DNA of 64,000 nt. It comes from ZC4RG30 sp963812195 (GTDB lineage Bacteria; Pseudomonadota; Gammaproteobacteria; Steroidobacterales; Steroidobacteraceae). The position numbers were made by a program, and so were the translations under genes. Location of the stretch: the NCBI GenBank assembly GCA_963812195.1, contig CAWEUI010000001.1, forward strand, positions 124,001-188,000. Reading direction: 5' to 3'. How positions within the stretch are numbered: the stretch's first letter is position 1; each line of letters begins with the position of its first letter. Of the stretch, positions 31,910 through 40,948 are shown one piece after another. The notes below the pieces were generated by a model. It did no database searches and was not told the DNA's origin. It saw only the letters and a program-made list of their open reading frames with translations.

Positions 31910-32383
31910 ATGGCCAGGACCGCCCCGAAAAGCAGCAGCGCGCTGGTCGCCGAGAACCGCAAGGCGCGCCATGACTATTTCATCGAGGAGCGGCTGGAAG
32001 CCGGGCTCGCGCTGCAGGGCTGGGAGGTCAAGTCATTGCGCGCCGGGCGCGCGCAACTGACCGAGAGTTATGTGGTGGTCAGCCACGGCGAGGTATTTCT
32101 GGTCGGCGCGCATGTCACGCCGCTGATCTCGACATCCACGCACGTGATTGCCAATCCGACCCGCCAGCGCAAACTCCTGCTCAAACGCGCGGAAATCGAC
32201 CGCCTGGTCGGCGCGGTCGAGCGCGCCGGCTACACGCTGGTTCCGCTGGAGCTGTACTGGAAGGCCGGCCGGGCCAAGTTGAAGATCGGACTCGCCAAGG
32301 GCAAGAAGCAGCACGACAAGCGTGCCACCGAAAAGGAACGGGACTGGCGACGCGACAAGGCCCGCCTGCTGCGCGCGCACTGA
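31910..32383 (+). CDS. smpB: SsrA-binding protein SmpB
   Basis: 157-residue tmRNA partner in ribosome rescue. Conserved segments are NRKARHDYFIEERLEAGLAL, GWEVKSLRAGRAQLTESYV, ANPTRQRKLLLKRAEIDRL and the basic tail KGKKQHDKRATEKERDWRRD that enters the decoding site. Its RNA partner ssrA is 7 kb downstream in this window. Confidence 0.96.
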   Translation: MARTAPKSSSALVAENRKARHDYFIEERLEAGLALQGWEVKSLRAGRAQLTESYVVVSHGEVFLVGAHVTPLISTSTHVIANPTRQRKLLLKRAEIDRLVGAVERAGYTLVPLELYWKAGRAKLKIGLAKGKKQHDKRATEKERDWRRDKARLLRAH

Positions 32384-32543
32384 CGAGGTGCTCCGCGCCG
32401 GCGATCAGCCCGACTGATCCGCTTCAGCTTGGTGCATCCAGCCGGGCATTTGCCCAGGCAGGGTGCATCGCAAGAAATGTGACTCGCACCCGCCATCGTC
32501 GCTGGCCGCGCTACACAATCTGGCGGCCAACAGCGGAACAGAC

Positions 32544-34673
32544 ATGGCCCTCACTGCAACGTCCACTACTCCGGAGCCGTCGAACCAGGACCCGCAGCGC
32601 GGCGCCGCCGAAACGGCACGCATGCTGCACAACCTCATCGCCAATATTGATGGGATCGTGTACCGCTGTCTGATCGACGCGCAGTGGACCATGGAATTCA
32701 TCAGCGATGGCTGCCTCGCCGTGACCGGCTACAACCCCGAGGAGCTGCTGTACAACAACAAGACCAGTTTCGAGGAGCTGATCCACCCGGAAGATCGCCG
32801 GCGCGTGCGCGATGCAGTCGAGGCCGCGCTGGCGCAGCGCAAACGCTTCGAGGCCGAATATCGCATCGTGCACCGCAGTGGCGCCGAGCGCTGGGTCTGG
32901 GAGCGCAGCACCGGCCTGTATGCACCGGACGGCCGCCCGGTCGCGCTGGAGGGCATCATCCAGGACATCAGCGCGAGGGAATCCACCTACCGCGCACTGC
33001 GCAACGCCGAGCGCCGCTACCGCAGCCTGTTCGACAACGCTATCGAGGGGGTATTCCGCACCTCCCCCGATGGCCGTTACCTGGATGCCAACCCGGCGCT
33101 GGCGCGCATCTACGGCTTTGAATCGCCGGTGGAGCTCATGAACACGCTGTCGGACATCGGCGTCCAGCTCTACGTGGATCCGGACAGGCGCCTGTCATTC
33201 ATCCATGCCGTCCAGCAGACAGGCTCGGTCACCGGCTTCGAATCCCAGGTCCGCCGGTGCGATGGGCGCATGATCTGGATCTCCGAAAATGCCCGGGCGG
33301 TGCGCGACGAGTTCGGCCGGCTGGTCTGCTACGAAGGCACCGTGGAAGACGTTACCGAACTGCGCGAATACAAGGAGCGAATCGAGCGGCAGGCCCGCTA
33401 CGACGACCTGACCGGGCTGGCCAACCGGGCCCTGCTGCGCGAGCGTCTGCAGGAGGCCATCCGAGCCGCGCAGGCGAATGCGGAGCGCTTTGCGCTGGTA
33501 TTCGTGGATCTGGATCGCTTCAAGCAGGTCAATGACAGCCTTGGCCATCAGGCCGGGGACGAGCTGCTGTGCACCGTGGCAGAGCGCCTGCGTCGTGCCG
33601 CACCTGCCCAAAGCACGATCGCACGGGTCGGCGGCGACGAATTCGTATTGCTGGTAACGGGTGTGGAGGAAGCCGCCGCCAGGGTGCTGACCGGTGACAT
33701 CCTGCGCGCCACCAGCCAGAGCTGGCAGCACGGTGGCAAGCGTATTCCAGTCAATGCCAGCATCGGCGTGGCCTTCTATCCCGAGCATGGCCGCGACCCG
33801 GAATCGCTGCTGCGCAATGCCGATGCCGCGATGTACCTGGCCAAGGACCAGCAGGTAGGCTCGCTGCAGATCTACAGCACGCAGCTGTGCCGGCAGCTCA
33901 GTGAACGTGTAGTGATCGAACAACGCCTGCGCGAGGCGATTGATCGCGGCGAACTGGTGGTCCACTACCAACCCAGATTCGCCGTGTCCAGTGGTCGCAT
34001 AACGGGCGTGGAGGCCCTGGTGCGCTGGCAGCCTCCGGGTGAAGACGGGCTGTATCCGCCAAGCTTCATTCCCATTGCCGAAGAGAGCGGTTTGATCGTC
34101 GACATCGGGCGCTTCGTGTTGCGCACGGCCTGCGCCCAGGCACGTCAGTGGCTGGACGCAGGCCACACCGGCCTGGTGGTATCGGTCAACAGCTGCCCGC
34201 GGGAACTGCAGCAGGAGCGTTTCGCCGAGAACATTGCCGCAACGCTGAATGAATTCGGGTTGCCGGCGGGATCGATCGAACTGGAAATCACCGAAAGCAT
34301 GGTGGTGCACGACGCTGCCCGGCTGGTGGACCTGCTGCATCGGCTGCGCGGGGCCGGGGTGCGCATCGCCATTGACGACTTCGGAACGGGTTACTCCAAC
34401 CTGCGCTACCTGCAGAACTTTCCGGCGCAGTACCTGAAGATCGACCGCTCCTTCATCACCGACATCCTGCGCGGCGCCCAGGATGCGGCCATCGTGCGCT
34501 CGATCATCACGCTCGGGCACAGCCTGGGCATGCTGGTGGTCGGCGAAGGGGTGGAGACGCAGGGGCAGATGGACCTGCTGCGTTCGTTGGGGTGCGACGA
34601 GGTACAGGGCTTCCTGCTCGGCCGGCCGCAACCGGCCGAGCTGATGAGCGCGCAACTGAACTGCCTGCGCTAA
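32544..34673 (+). CDS. PAS-PAS-GGDEF-EAL c-di-GMP signalling protein
   Basis: ~709-residue cytoplasmic protein (a longer GTG start at 32463 is possible). Two PAS domains with PAC-like tails (LHNLIANIDGIVYRC; RYRSLFDNAIEGVFRTSPDG) precede a GGDEF domain (RVGGDEFVLLVTG) and an EAL domain (VEALVRWQPP, IAIDDFGTGYSNLRYL, GEGVETQGQMD, GFLLGRP). The inhibitory I-site RxxD before GGDEF is replaced by PAQS. Both catalytic signatures look intact, so either cyclase or phosphodiesterase activity is possible. No TM or signal peptide is seen. Confidence 0.9.
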   Translation: MALTATSTTPEPSNQDPQRGAAETARMLHNLIANIDGIVYRCLIDAQWTMEFISDGCLAVTGYNPEELLYNNKTSFEELIHPEDRRRVRDAVEAALAQRKRFEAEYRIVHRSGAERWVWERSTGLYAPDGRPVALEGIIQDISARESTYRALRNAERRYRSLFDNAIEGVFRTSPDGRYLDANPALARIYGFESPVELMNTLSDIGVQLYVDPDRRLSFIHAVQQTGSVTGFESQVRRCDGRMIWISENARAVRDEFGRLVCYEGTVEDVTELREYKERIERQARYDDLTGLANRALLRERLQEAIRAAQANAERFALVFVDLDRFKQVNDSLGHQAGDELLCTVAERLRRAAPAQSTIARVGGDEFVLLVTGVEEAAARVLTGDILRATSQSWQHGGKRIPVNASIGVAFYPEHGRDPESLLRNADAAMYLAKDQQVGSLQIYSTQLCRQLSERVVIEQRLREAIDRGELVVHYQPRFAVSSGRITGVEALVRWQPPGEDGLYPPSFIPIAEESGLIVDIGRFVLRTACAQARQWLDAGHTGLVVSVNSCPRELQQERFAENIAATLNEFGLPAGSIELEITESMVVHDAARLVDLLHRLRGAGVRIAIDDFGTGYSNLRYLQNFPAQYLKIDRSFITDILRGAQDAAIVRSIITLGHSLGMLVVGEGVETQGQMDLLRSLGCDEVQGFLLGRPQPAELMSAQLNCLR

Positions 34674-34683
34674 CATCCCGCCC

Positions 34684-35577
34684 GTGACTACGGGCCCGGC
34701 AGTTTCCATCAGCCTCACAGCGCTGCGCGAGCTGTGGATCCATACCGGCACCGCGTGCAACCTCAGCTGCCCGTTCTGCCATGAAGGCAGCAAGCCGGGC
34801 GACACGCGGCTGCAGGCGCCCACGCCTGGCGAGCTTGCGCCGCTGCTCAGCGAGGCCGCCGAGCGTGGCGTGGAACGCTTTGCGTTCACCGGCGGCGAGC
34901 CGCTGATCCTCAAGGGCATTCGCGAGATCCTGCTGCACGCATTGTCGTTGCGACCGGTTCTGGTGCTCACCAACGGCACGGCGCCCTTCATCCGGCGCAG
35001 CCACCAGCTGGCCGAGCTGGCACGGGCGCGGCAGCCACTGAGCTTTCGCGTCAGCATCGACTATCCGGACGAGGCGCGGCACGACGCCGGACGCGGGCTG
35101 AAGAACTTCCGCAAGGCGCTCGAGGGGTTGCGATTGCTGCATGTGGCCGGCTTTGCGGTGGGCATCACCCGGCAATCCGATCCCGAAGAGGACGCCGCCG
35201 CCGTGGAGGCCGCTTTCCGCCGGTTGCTGCGTCGCCAGCGACTGCCCGCGGAGCTGCCCATCGTGGCACTGCCGGAACTGGGGCTACCGGACGAAGCCGG
35301 GGCGACGCGGTGCGCGCCTGCCGATCGATCCATGCCGGGTGTGGCGCCAGCCTGCACCCGCAGCCGCATGGTGCTGCGTCGAAACGGCCAGTTACGCCTG
35401 CATGCCTGCCCGTTGACGGATGACGCGCCACGTTTTGACGCGGGGGCAACGCTGGATGCGGCAATGGCAGCGCGGGTGATTCCCAACCACCCGCGCTGTG
35501 CCCGATGCTTCGATCCCGGCGTGGACTACGCCGGGACCGGCGCCTTGCCCTACAGCGAGACCCTGGCGCCCACGTAG
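34684..35577 (+). CDS. Radical SAM protein of unknown substrate
   Basis: 297-residue protein. The SAM-cluster motif is CNLSCPFCHEG (CxxxCxxC) near residue 24, followed by RFAFTGGEPLIL, the radical SAM GGE motif. The C-terminal third has further cysteines (APACTRS, HACPLTDD, HPRCARCFDPG) that could hold an auxiliary Fe-S cluster, as in SPASM-like proteins. The GTG start has a TAACAT six bases upstream and no Shine-Dalgarno. Its last 28 bases overlap the convergent TonB receptor. No peptide substrate or partner gene lies nearby, so the function is open. Confidence 0.8.
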   Translation: MTTGPAVSISLTALRELWIHTGTACNLSCPFCHEGSKPGDTRLQAPTPGELAPLLSEAAERGVERFAFTGGEPLILKGIREILLHALSLRPVLVLTNGTAPFIRRSHQLAELARARQPLSFRVSIDYPDEARHDAGRGLKNFRKALEGLRLLHVAGFAVGITRQSDPEEDAAAVEAAFRRLLRRQRLPAELPIVALPELGLPDEAGATRCAPADRSMPGVAPACTRSRMVLRRNGQLRLHACPLTDDAPRFDAGATLDAAMAARVIPNHPRCARCFDPGVDYAGTGALPYSETLAPT

Positions 35578-38500
35578 AAGCGGCGACCGAAGGTGTCGTT
35601 GCCCGGGGCGGCGCTGCCCAGGGCATTGTTGCTCAACGCGGCGTTGAAGCTGCCATCCGGATTCAGTGTGCGGGTCGCACCGACCACTTCCGGATCGGCA
35701 TTGAGGAGGTTGTCGATGCCGCCTCGCAACTCGTAGCGATCGTTGATCGCCCAGCGGGCGAACAGATCGAACTGGTCATGCGAATTGACACCCAGGGCAT
35801 TGCTCGAAGAACCCGGCGTCGGATCCACCGACGGCAGGTGCTGCCAACGCAGGCCGGCCGAGAACGAACCCACGTTGTAGCCGAGCGTGGTCAGCACCTT
35901 GTAGTCGTAGTTAACCCCGGTGCCCTTCTGGTCCACGAAAGCGCCCCCCGGGAAAGGAGAGACGTCGTAGCTTCCGAGGTAGCTGTACTGCACGTTGACC
36001 GACATGGCCCCCGGAACCGACGTCAGTCCGATGTCGGCGAACTGCGAGCCCCAGTCCAGCTGCACGTCCACGCCATCGGTCTTGATCGCGCCCAGGTTCA
36101 CATACGCCGCGTCGAACTTGCGGTCCGCGCCAAACACGAACTGCGGCGGCAGGTACTCGCGATGGATCAGGGCACAGTACGGGCTGTTGTCGGCCAGTTC
36201 CTGGCCCGAGTAGGTTCCGGGCGCGGAGCCGATCAGCGTGTTGTACTGGGCATCCAGACACTGCTGGTAAACCGTCTGGTGATTGGGCACCGCGATGGCG
36301 CCCTTGATGTCGATATTGTAGTAATCCACCGAGAACGTCAGCCGCTGCAGCGCAGCCACGCGGAACGGCGAACGGATCACCGCGCCCACCGTGTAGGTGT
36401 CGGCCTTTTCCGGATTCAGGTTCGGATTACCGCCCTGCACCGCCAGGTCGAACGGAAAGAAGGCACTGGGACCAGATGAGCCGAAAACGTTGTACGAGTA
36501 GTTGTTGGCGCTGTCCTGACCCGGCACATACAGGCTGGCCGGCGCGCCGTCGCGCGTCATCAAATACTGGCACAGCGTCTGCAGGTTGAGGCGGTTCGCA
36601 TTGGCCGGGTTGTTGCCCCACGTGGGTGTTCCCGCCCAGTTGCCGCAGGCATCCGGGGCGTTGAAATCGATCGAACTCGCACCCACGGGCGAGTACAGCT
36701 CGATAACGTTCGGCGCACGGACAGCATGCTGGAAGCCGCCACGCAGCGTCGCCCAGTCGTTGACCTGCCAGTTGCCCATGATCTTCCAGGTGTTGGAGGT
36801 TCCGGTGGTGTTGTAGTCGGAGATGCGGTAGCCGGGATCGATTTCCAGCTTCTTGATGAATGGCAGGCCTGCGAGCACCGGAATGGCCATTTCCGCATAG
36901 ACCTCCTTGACCTTCGTCGCACCATCCACACCCAACGGCAGCGCGATGTTGTTGACGACATTCGCGGTGCTCTGGTTGGCGTCGTAGGCACCATCCGGGG
37001 TGAAGGCAAACTCCTCCACCCTGTGGTTCACGCCGGCCGCGAACTGCACCGGCCCGGCCCAGCCCTGAAACAGCGTGCCCTGCACCGTGGCCTCCTGGAC
37101 CTGCTGCTGCAGCGAAGAGACATTGTTCATGCGCAGCGTCACGTAGTCGGCGCAATCTTGGGATACGGAGGTCGAGTTGTTGACGGTACCGTCCGGATTG
37201 AAGATCGGCAGGCCCGAGGTACAGTGACCGGCCACCGCGACGATCTGCGGATTGTTCCAACCGGCACCGTACTGTGAAGCGCTGAACAGCTGCTGCACAT
37301 TGGCCAGCGACAGGAAGCTCTCGGGCAGGTGGGCATTGACCTCCGATTTGCCCTGCGAGACATAGGCCTCCCAGGTCCAGTCGCCCAGAGCCGGCAACTT
37401 GCCCTTCAGGCCCGCGGTGAGCTGGAACACATTGCTGGTGGTATCGGTGCGGTATGCGGGCAGGTAGTCGACACCACCCTCATAGGTCCAGGGAGACGTG
37501 GTCGGATCGGCACCGCCCGGGAGCACGCGTGCATTCAGGTACTGGGCCACGCTCGCCGGCACCGGGTGGTAGGCGAAAGACGGGTCCGGCGAATTGCCGA
37601 ACGTCGACGAAGCCGGATCATCGTATGCGGCGTTGTACGGCACCTGGATCGCCCAGATGTTGAACAGGCCCACATGTGCGCCATGCGCGATTGTGGTGCT
37701 CTGCGAGAAGTGCCCGTCCAGATACATGCTGACGTTGTCGTTGAAATCGTAGGTGGTCTGGCCGAACAGCGAATAGCGCGACAGTGGCAGCGCCAGATAG
37801 TTGTTCTCGCGGTCGAAATAGCCCAGCGAGCCGTCCGGATTGATCTTGAAGCCCGAATCCCCGCCCACCGGGCCCGTATAGGGGTGCGCCGTGTTCAGCG
37901 GATCGGCCGGGTCGAACACGTTGCCGTTCTGGTCGATGAGGTAGGCAGCGCCGTTGTTGACGGGCAGGAACAGCGAGGCCGGGCAGTCACCGGCCCCCGC
38001 CACGCCGCCTACCGAGGCGCCGCGCGAGCAGCGGAAAGTGGACAGGCCGGAGGAACCCGGCACGCCACCGGCACTGGTGCCTGGGTCGTTCCAGCCGGCC
38101 CGCACCCACGAGCGGTCCTTGCCCTTGATGTCGCCACGATTGGCATAGGTGGCGCCGAACATCACGTTGCCGCGCCCGTCGCCGTAGTTGGTGCCGAACA
38201 GCGCGCTGAACTGATACTGCTGGCCGTCACCATGCTCGGTGATTCCGTACTGGCCATCGAATTGCGCGCCCTGGAAGTGTTTCTTGCTGATGAAGTTCAC
38301 CACGCCAGAGATGGCGTCGGCGCCGTACACCGCCGCTGCTCCGCCGGAAATGGTCTCCACGCTCTGGATGGCAATGGATGGAAGGATGGTGTTCAGATCG
38401 ACCACCAGGTTGCCGCCTGTAGGCTGTACGCGCCGGCCGTCCAGCAGCACCAGGCTGCGGTTGGTTCCCAGATTGCGCAGGTCCAGCGTGGCGCAGCCGG

Positions 38501-38867
38501 GGCAGGCGGTCGGCGAGGGGAACGGCGTCGAGGCCGAACTGTTGGACTGCGCGGTGCCGGCAGGCGTGAACTGCGGCAACTGGTTGAGCGTGTCCTCGAT
38601 GTCCACGCTCGCGCGGTCCTGCAGAGAGTCCCCCTGCACGGTGACGATCGGGCTCTGCGACTGGTAGTCACGCCGCGCAATTCGCGAGCCGGTTACCACG
38701 ACCTCGGAAAGTTCCTGCCCGCCACTCTTGGCAGACGCGTCCGGACTGGAACTGCTCTGCGCCGCATATGCCCCACCGACGATGCACGTCGATGTCACCA
38801 GCGTTGATACAATGGTTGCGAGAGAACGCCGCAGCCCCACTCGCGGCTTGCGCAAGCTTGTCTTCAT
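35550..38867 (-). CDS. Large TonB-dependent outer membrane receptor
   Basis: 1105-residue receptor. Signal peptide MKTSLRKPRVGLRRSLATIV, cleaved near GGAYA/AQ; TonB-box-like ELSEVVVTGSRIARRDYQSQ; plug domain with IEDTLNQLPQF, CATLDLRNLGTNRSLVLLDG, ETISGGAAAVYGADAISGVV; then a large barrel ending in FGRRFYVGARVSL. The plug has a CPGC pair. This long class is common in Xanthomonadales-like and sphingomonad-like bacteria for uptake of carbohydrates or other large organics; the substrate is unknown. The promoter region, shared with apt, holds a palindrome. Confidence 0.92.
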   Translation of the reverse strand: MKTSLRKPRVGLRRSLATIVSTLVTSTCIVGGAYAAQSSSSPDASAKSGGQELSEVVVTGSRIARRDYQSQSPIVTVQGDSLQDRASVDIEDTLNQLPQFTPAGTAQSNSSASTPFPSPTACPGCATLDLRNLGTNRSLVLLDGRRVQPTGGNLVVDLNTILPSIAIQSVETISGGAAAVYGADAISGVVNFISKKHFQGAQFDGQYGITEHGDGQQYQFSALFGTNYGDGRGNVMFGATYANRGDIKGKDRSWVRAGWNDPGTSAGGVPGSSGLSTFRCSRGASVGGVAGAGDCPASLFLPVNNGAAYLIDQNGNVFDPADPLNTAHPYTGPVGGDSGFKINPDGSLGYFDRENNYLALPLSRYSLFGQTTYDFNDNVSMYLDGHFSQSTTIAHGAHVGLFNIWAIQVPYNAAYDDPASSTFGNSPDPSFAYHPVPASVAQYLNARVLPGGADPTTSPWTYEGGVDYLPAYRTDTTSNVFQLTAGLKGKLPALGDWTWEAYVSQGKSEVNAHLPESFLSLANVQQLFSASQYGAGWNNPQIVAVAGHCTSGLPIFNPDGTVNNSTSVSQDCADYVTLRMNNVSSLQQQVQEATVQGTLFQGWAGPVQFAAGVNHRVEEFAFTPDGAYDANQSTANVVNNIALPLGVDGATKVKEVYAEMAIPVLAGLPFIKKLEIDPGYRISDYNTTGTSNTWKIMGNWQVNDWATLRGGFQHAVRAPNVIELYSPVGASSIDFNAPDACGNWAGTPTWGNNPANANRLNLQTLCQYLMTRDGAPASLYVPGQDSANNYSYNVFGSSGPSAFFPFDLAVQGGNPNLNPEKADTYTVGAVIRSPFRVAALQRLTFSVDYYNIDIKGAIAVPNHQTVYQQCLDAQYNTLIGSAPGTYSGQELADNSPYCALIHREYLPPQFVFGADRKFDAAYVNLGAIKTDGVDVQLDWGSQFADIGLTSVPGAMSVNVQYSYLGSYDVSPFPGGAFVDQKGTGVNYDYKVLTTLGYNVGSFSAGLRWQHLPSVDPTPGSSSNALGVNSHDQFDLFARWAINDRYELRGGIDNLLNADPEVVGATRTLNPDGSFNAALSNNALGSAAPGNDTFGRRFYVGARVSL

Positions 38868-38962
38868 GTGACCCCCGTCTTGTTGATTGGTCGCCGGCAG
38901 CCACAGGGTCCCGTTTGGTGCGAGGCTTCCACAGCGGCCGACCGATAAGGTATAACATAAAA

Positions 38963-38975
38963 TCTAACAGTTAGA
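38963..38975. promoter_or_regulatory. Palindrome between the TonB receptor and apt, candidate operator
   Basis: TCTAAC and GTTAGA surround a single A in an AT-rich patch (38950-38995) inside the 134-base divergent region. The position is suited to control of the receptor promoter. No regulator gene adjoins, so the binding protein is unknown. Confidence 0.45.
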
Positions 38976-39001
38976 ATCTACTTGATATTCATACAGGTGC
39001 A

Positions 39002-39505
39002 GTGACGATCGACTTCAGACAATTCGTTTCTGAAACGGCGGACTTCCCCAAGACGGGCATCCTGTTCCGCGACTTCAGCCCCTTGATGCGCCATCAGCTG
39101 CCGGCAACACTCACGGCGCTCGAGGGCCTGCTGTCTGCACGGGAATGGGACTGCATCGATGTCGTGGCTGGCGTGGATGCACGCGGCTTCATGCTCGGCG
39201 CCGCGCTGGCCGCGCGCCGCGGCCTGGGGTTCGTGGCCGTCCGCAAGGCCGGCAAGCTGCCTCCGCCCGTGCAACAGCTCAGCTACCAGCTCGAGTACGG
39301 CGAGGCGACGCTGGAGATTCACCGCGGCACCGGCCGTGTTCTGCTGGTGGACGACATCCTCGCCACAGGCGGCACGATGAGCGCCGCCGCGCAACTGTGC
39401 ACCACGGCCGGGTTCGACCTGCGGGCCATTCTGGTCCTGGCCGACCTGGGCCTGCATGGCGGCCCGATCCAGGGCCTGCCGGTGCACTCACTGTTGCAGT
39501 ACTGA
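39002..39505 (+). CDS. apt: Adenine phosphoribosyltransferase
   Basis: 167-residue purine salvage enzyme forming AMP from adenine and PRPP. GTG start; DFRQFVSETADFPKTGILFR is the typical N-terminus, VVAGVDARGFMLGAALA follows, and the PRPP-binding loop VLLVDDILATGGTM is intact. It stands alone between the divergent TonB receptor and ssrA. Confidence 0.94.
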   Translation: MTIDFRQFVSETADFPKTGILFRDFSPLMRHQLPATLTALEGLLSAREWDCIDVVAGVDARGFMLGAALAARRGLGFVAVRKAGKLPPPVQQLSYQLEYGEATLEIHRGTGRVLLVDDILATGGTMSAAAQLCTTAGFDLRAILVLADLGLHGGPIQGLPVHSLLQY

Positions 39506-39519
39506 ACCCCGGCGACCTG

Positions 39520-39525
39520 TATAAT
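39520..39525 (+). promoter_or_regulatory. -10 element of ssrA
   Basis: A perfect TATAAT lies 14 bases upstream of the mature tmRNA 5' end, consistent with a short 5' leader removed by RNase P. A TTGCAG at 39494-39499 is 20 bases upstream, longer than ideal for a -35. Confidence 0.6.
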
Positions 39526-39539
39526 GAGCAAATCCCGAA

Positions 39540-39892
39540 GGGGGTGACTGGCTTCGACGTGGGTCACGAAACTTCAGGGGCGTACCGAGGTGCATGGCCC
39601 TCGTTAATCTCTGTGCAAACTTTAGTTGCCAACGACGACAACTACGCTCTGGCGGCTTAATCCCGCCTAACCTCGGACCCGCTGGTGCCTGTGCCACGGA
39701 CCCCGGGGACGCGCTCACAGGCTCGCTGCGCACCGTGCTACGGGATGTGTAGTTAAGAGACACCGTTAGCTGGCCAAGCGTCTTCCCTGCTGCTCGGGTA
39801 GCGTGAGGTGAGAACCCAAAGAGTCAGCTACGTGCGTAGATCCTGGAATGTAGGGCTTGCGGACGGCGGTTCGATTCCGCCCACCTCCACCA
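39540..39892 (+). ncRNA. ssrA: Transfer-messenger RNA (tmRNA)
   Basis: 353-base single-piece tmRNA for trans-translation. The 5' end GGGGGTGACTGGCTTCGACG pairs with the 3' acceptor strand CACCTCC before ACCA, and the T-arm GGTTCGATTCC is present. The tag reading frame encodes ANDDNYALAA followed by TAA (39628-39660), giving the peptide tag (A)ANDDNYALAA ending in the ClpXP degron LAA. CCA is encoded. The partner smpB is in this window. Confidence 0.97.
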
Positions 39893-39902
39893 ATCCCGCC
39901 CT

Positions 39903-39932
39903 CCCCGATGCCGCGTCCGCGCGGTATCGGGG
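39903..39932 (+). terminator. Terminator hairpin of ssrA
   Basis: CCCCGATGCCGCG (39903-39915) and CGCGGTATCGGGG (39920-39932) form a 13-pair stem (one G-U) with loop TCCG, beginning 11 bases after the tmRNA CCA. A weak T-containing stretch follows. Confidence 0.7.
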
Positions 39933-40033
39933 GCGATTGGCTTTCATACCTGCTGCTTGCTATCGTCAGCTGCGGTCGCCGGCCCACCATGAATTCCATC
40001 CTTGAGGCGGCGGCCTTGTGGGGGTTGGACATC

Positions 40034-40948
40034 ATGAGGCATGCAGCAGGCACCAGAGCTTGCGTGGCAGGGGCACTGCTCCTGCTCGCCACGACATCGG
40101 CCATGGGCGCATCAGGCAGTTGCGACAAGACCTGCCTGGAACACATCGCAGACCAGTACCGCGCGGCATACGTGAAGCACGATCCGTCCGCGCTGCCGCT
40201 GGCTGCGAATGTGCGGTTCAGTGAAAACGACGTCATGATGAAGTTCCCGGATGCGAGCTGGGACACGGTCACGCGCGAGGTCGGGCCGGCGACCACGATC
40301 TCCGACGTCAAGACCGGCCAGGTCGGCATCTACACGTCGATCTACCAGAACGACACGCCGGGCTTCCTGGCGATCCGCCTGAAGATCCAGGGCGGCAAGA
40401 TCACCGAAATCGAGCACATGCTCAGCACCAAGCGCAACCTGAGCAGCCCGCCGACCCCGATCGGGGACGTCGAATCATACAAGCCGAACCCGCTGTTTCC
40501 GGTCATCGTGCCCGCCGGCCAACGGGTGTCACGCGAGCGGCTCATGCACCACGCCACGGGCTACTTCAACACCCTGCAGAACAACACCGGCGAGATACGC
40601 GGCACCTGCTTCGCACCTGATGCCACGCGCCTGGAGAACGGCCTGCTGTTCAAGGACATCGAGAAGGGCTTCAAGCGCGGCTACTACCGCTTCAACAACG
40701 AAGTGCGGCGCGAGCACATGCTGGTGGACGAGCAGCGCCAGGTGGTGATGAGCCGCGGCTTCATCGACCACAAGGGCGTGCTCGACGAGTACACCACCAC
40801 CGACGGCGAGAAGGTCCGCTCGGTGTTCCGGGAACCGCAGACCTGGGCGTTCCTGGAAATGTTCAAGATCCAGAACGACTGCATCTCCGCCGTGCAGGCA
40901 GTGTTCATCCAGGCCCCCTATCACATGGAGTCGCCATGGAAAAAGTGA
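40034..40948 (+). CDS. Secreted tandem SnoaL/NTF2-like protein (first gene of the oxygenase cluster)
   Basis: 304-residue protein of unknown function. Signal peptide MRHAAGTRACVAGALLLLATTSAMG. The mature part looks like two NTF2-type alpha+beta domains: residues ~35-150 (EHIADQYRAAYVKHDPSALP, RFSENDVMMKFPDASWDT, LKIQGGKITEIEHMLSTKRN) and ~165-300 (RERLMHHATGYFNTLQNNTG, then REHMLVDEQRQVVMSRGFID). It resembles the protein at 43961-44896 in layout and motifs. It overlaps the next gene by 13 bases. A role in binding or transforming the product of the neighbouring oxygenase is inferred from context only. Confidence 0.75.
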   Translation: MRHAAGTRACVAGALLLLATTSAMGASGSCDKTCLEHIADQYRAAYVKHDPSALPLAANVRFSENDVMMKFPDASWDTVTREVGPATTISDVKTGQVGIYTSIYQNDTPGFLAIRLKIQGGKITEIEHMLSTKRNLSSPPTPIGDVESYKPNPLFPVIVPAGQRVSRERLMHHATGYFNTLQNNTGEIRGTCFAPDATRLENGLLFKDIEKGFKRGYYRFNNEVRREHMLVDEQRQVVMSRGFIDHKGVLDEYTTTDGEKVRSVFREPQTWAFLEMFKIQNDCISAVQAVFIQAPYHMESPWKK

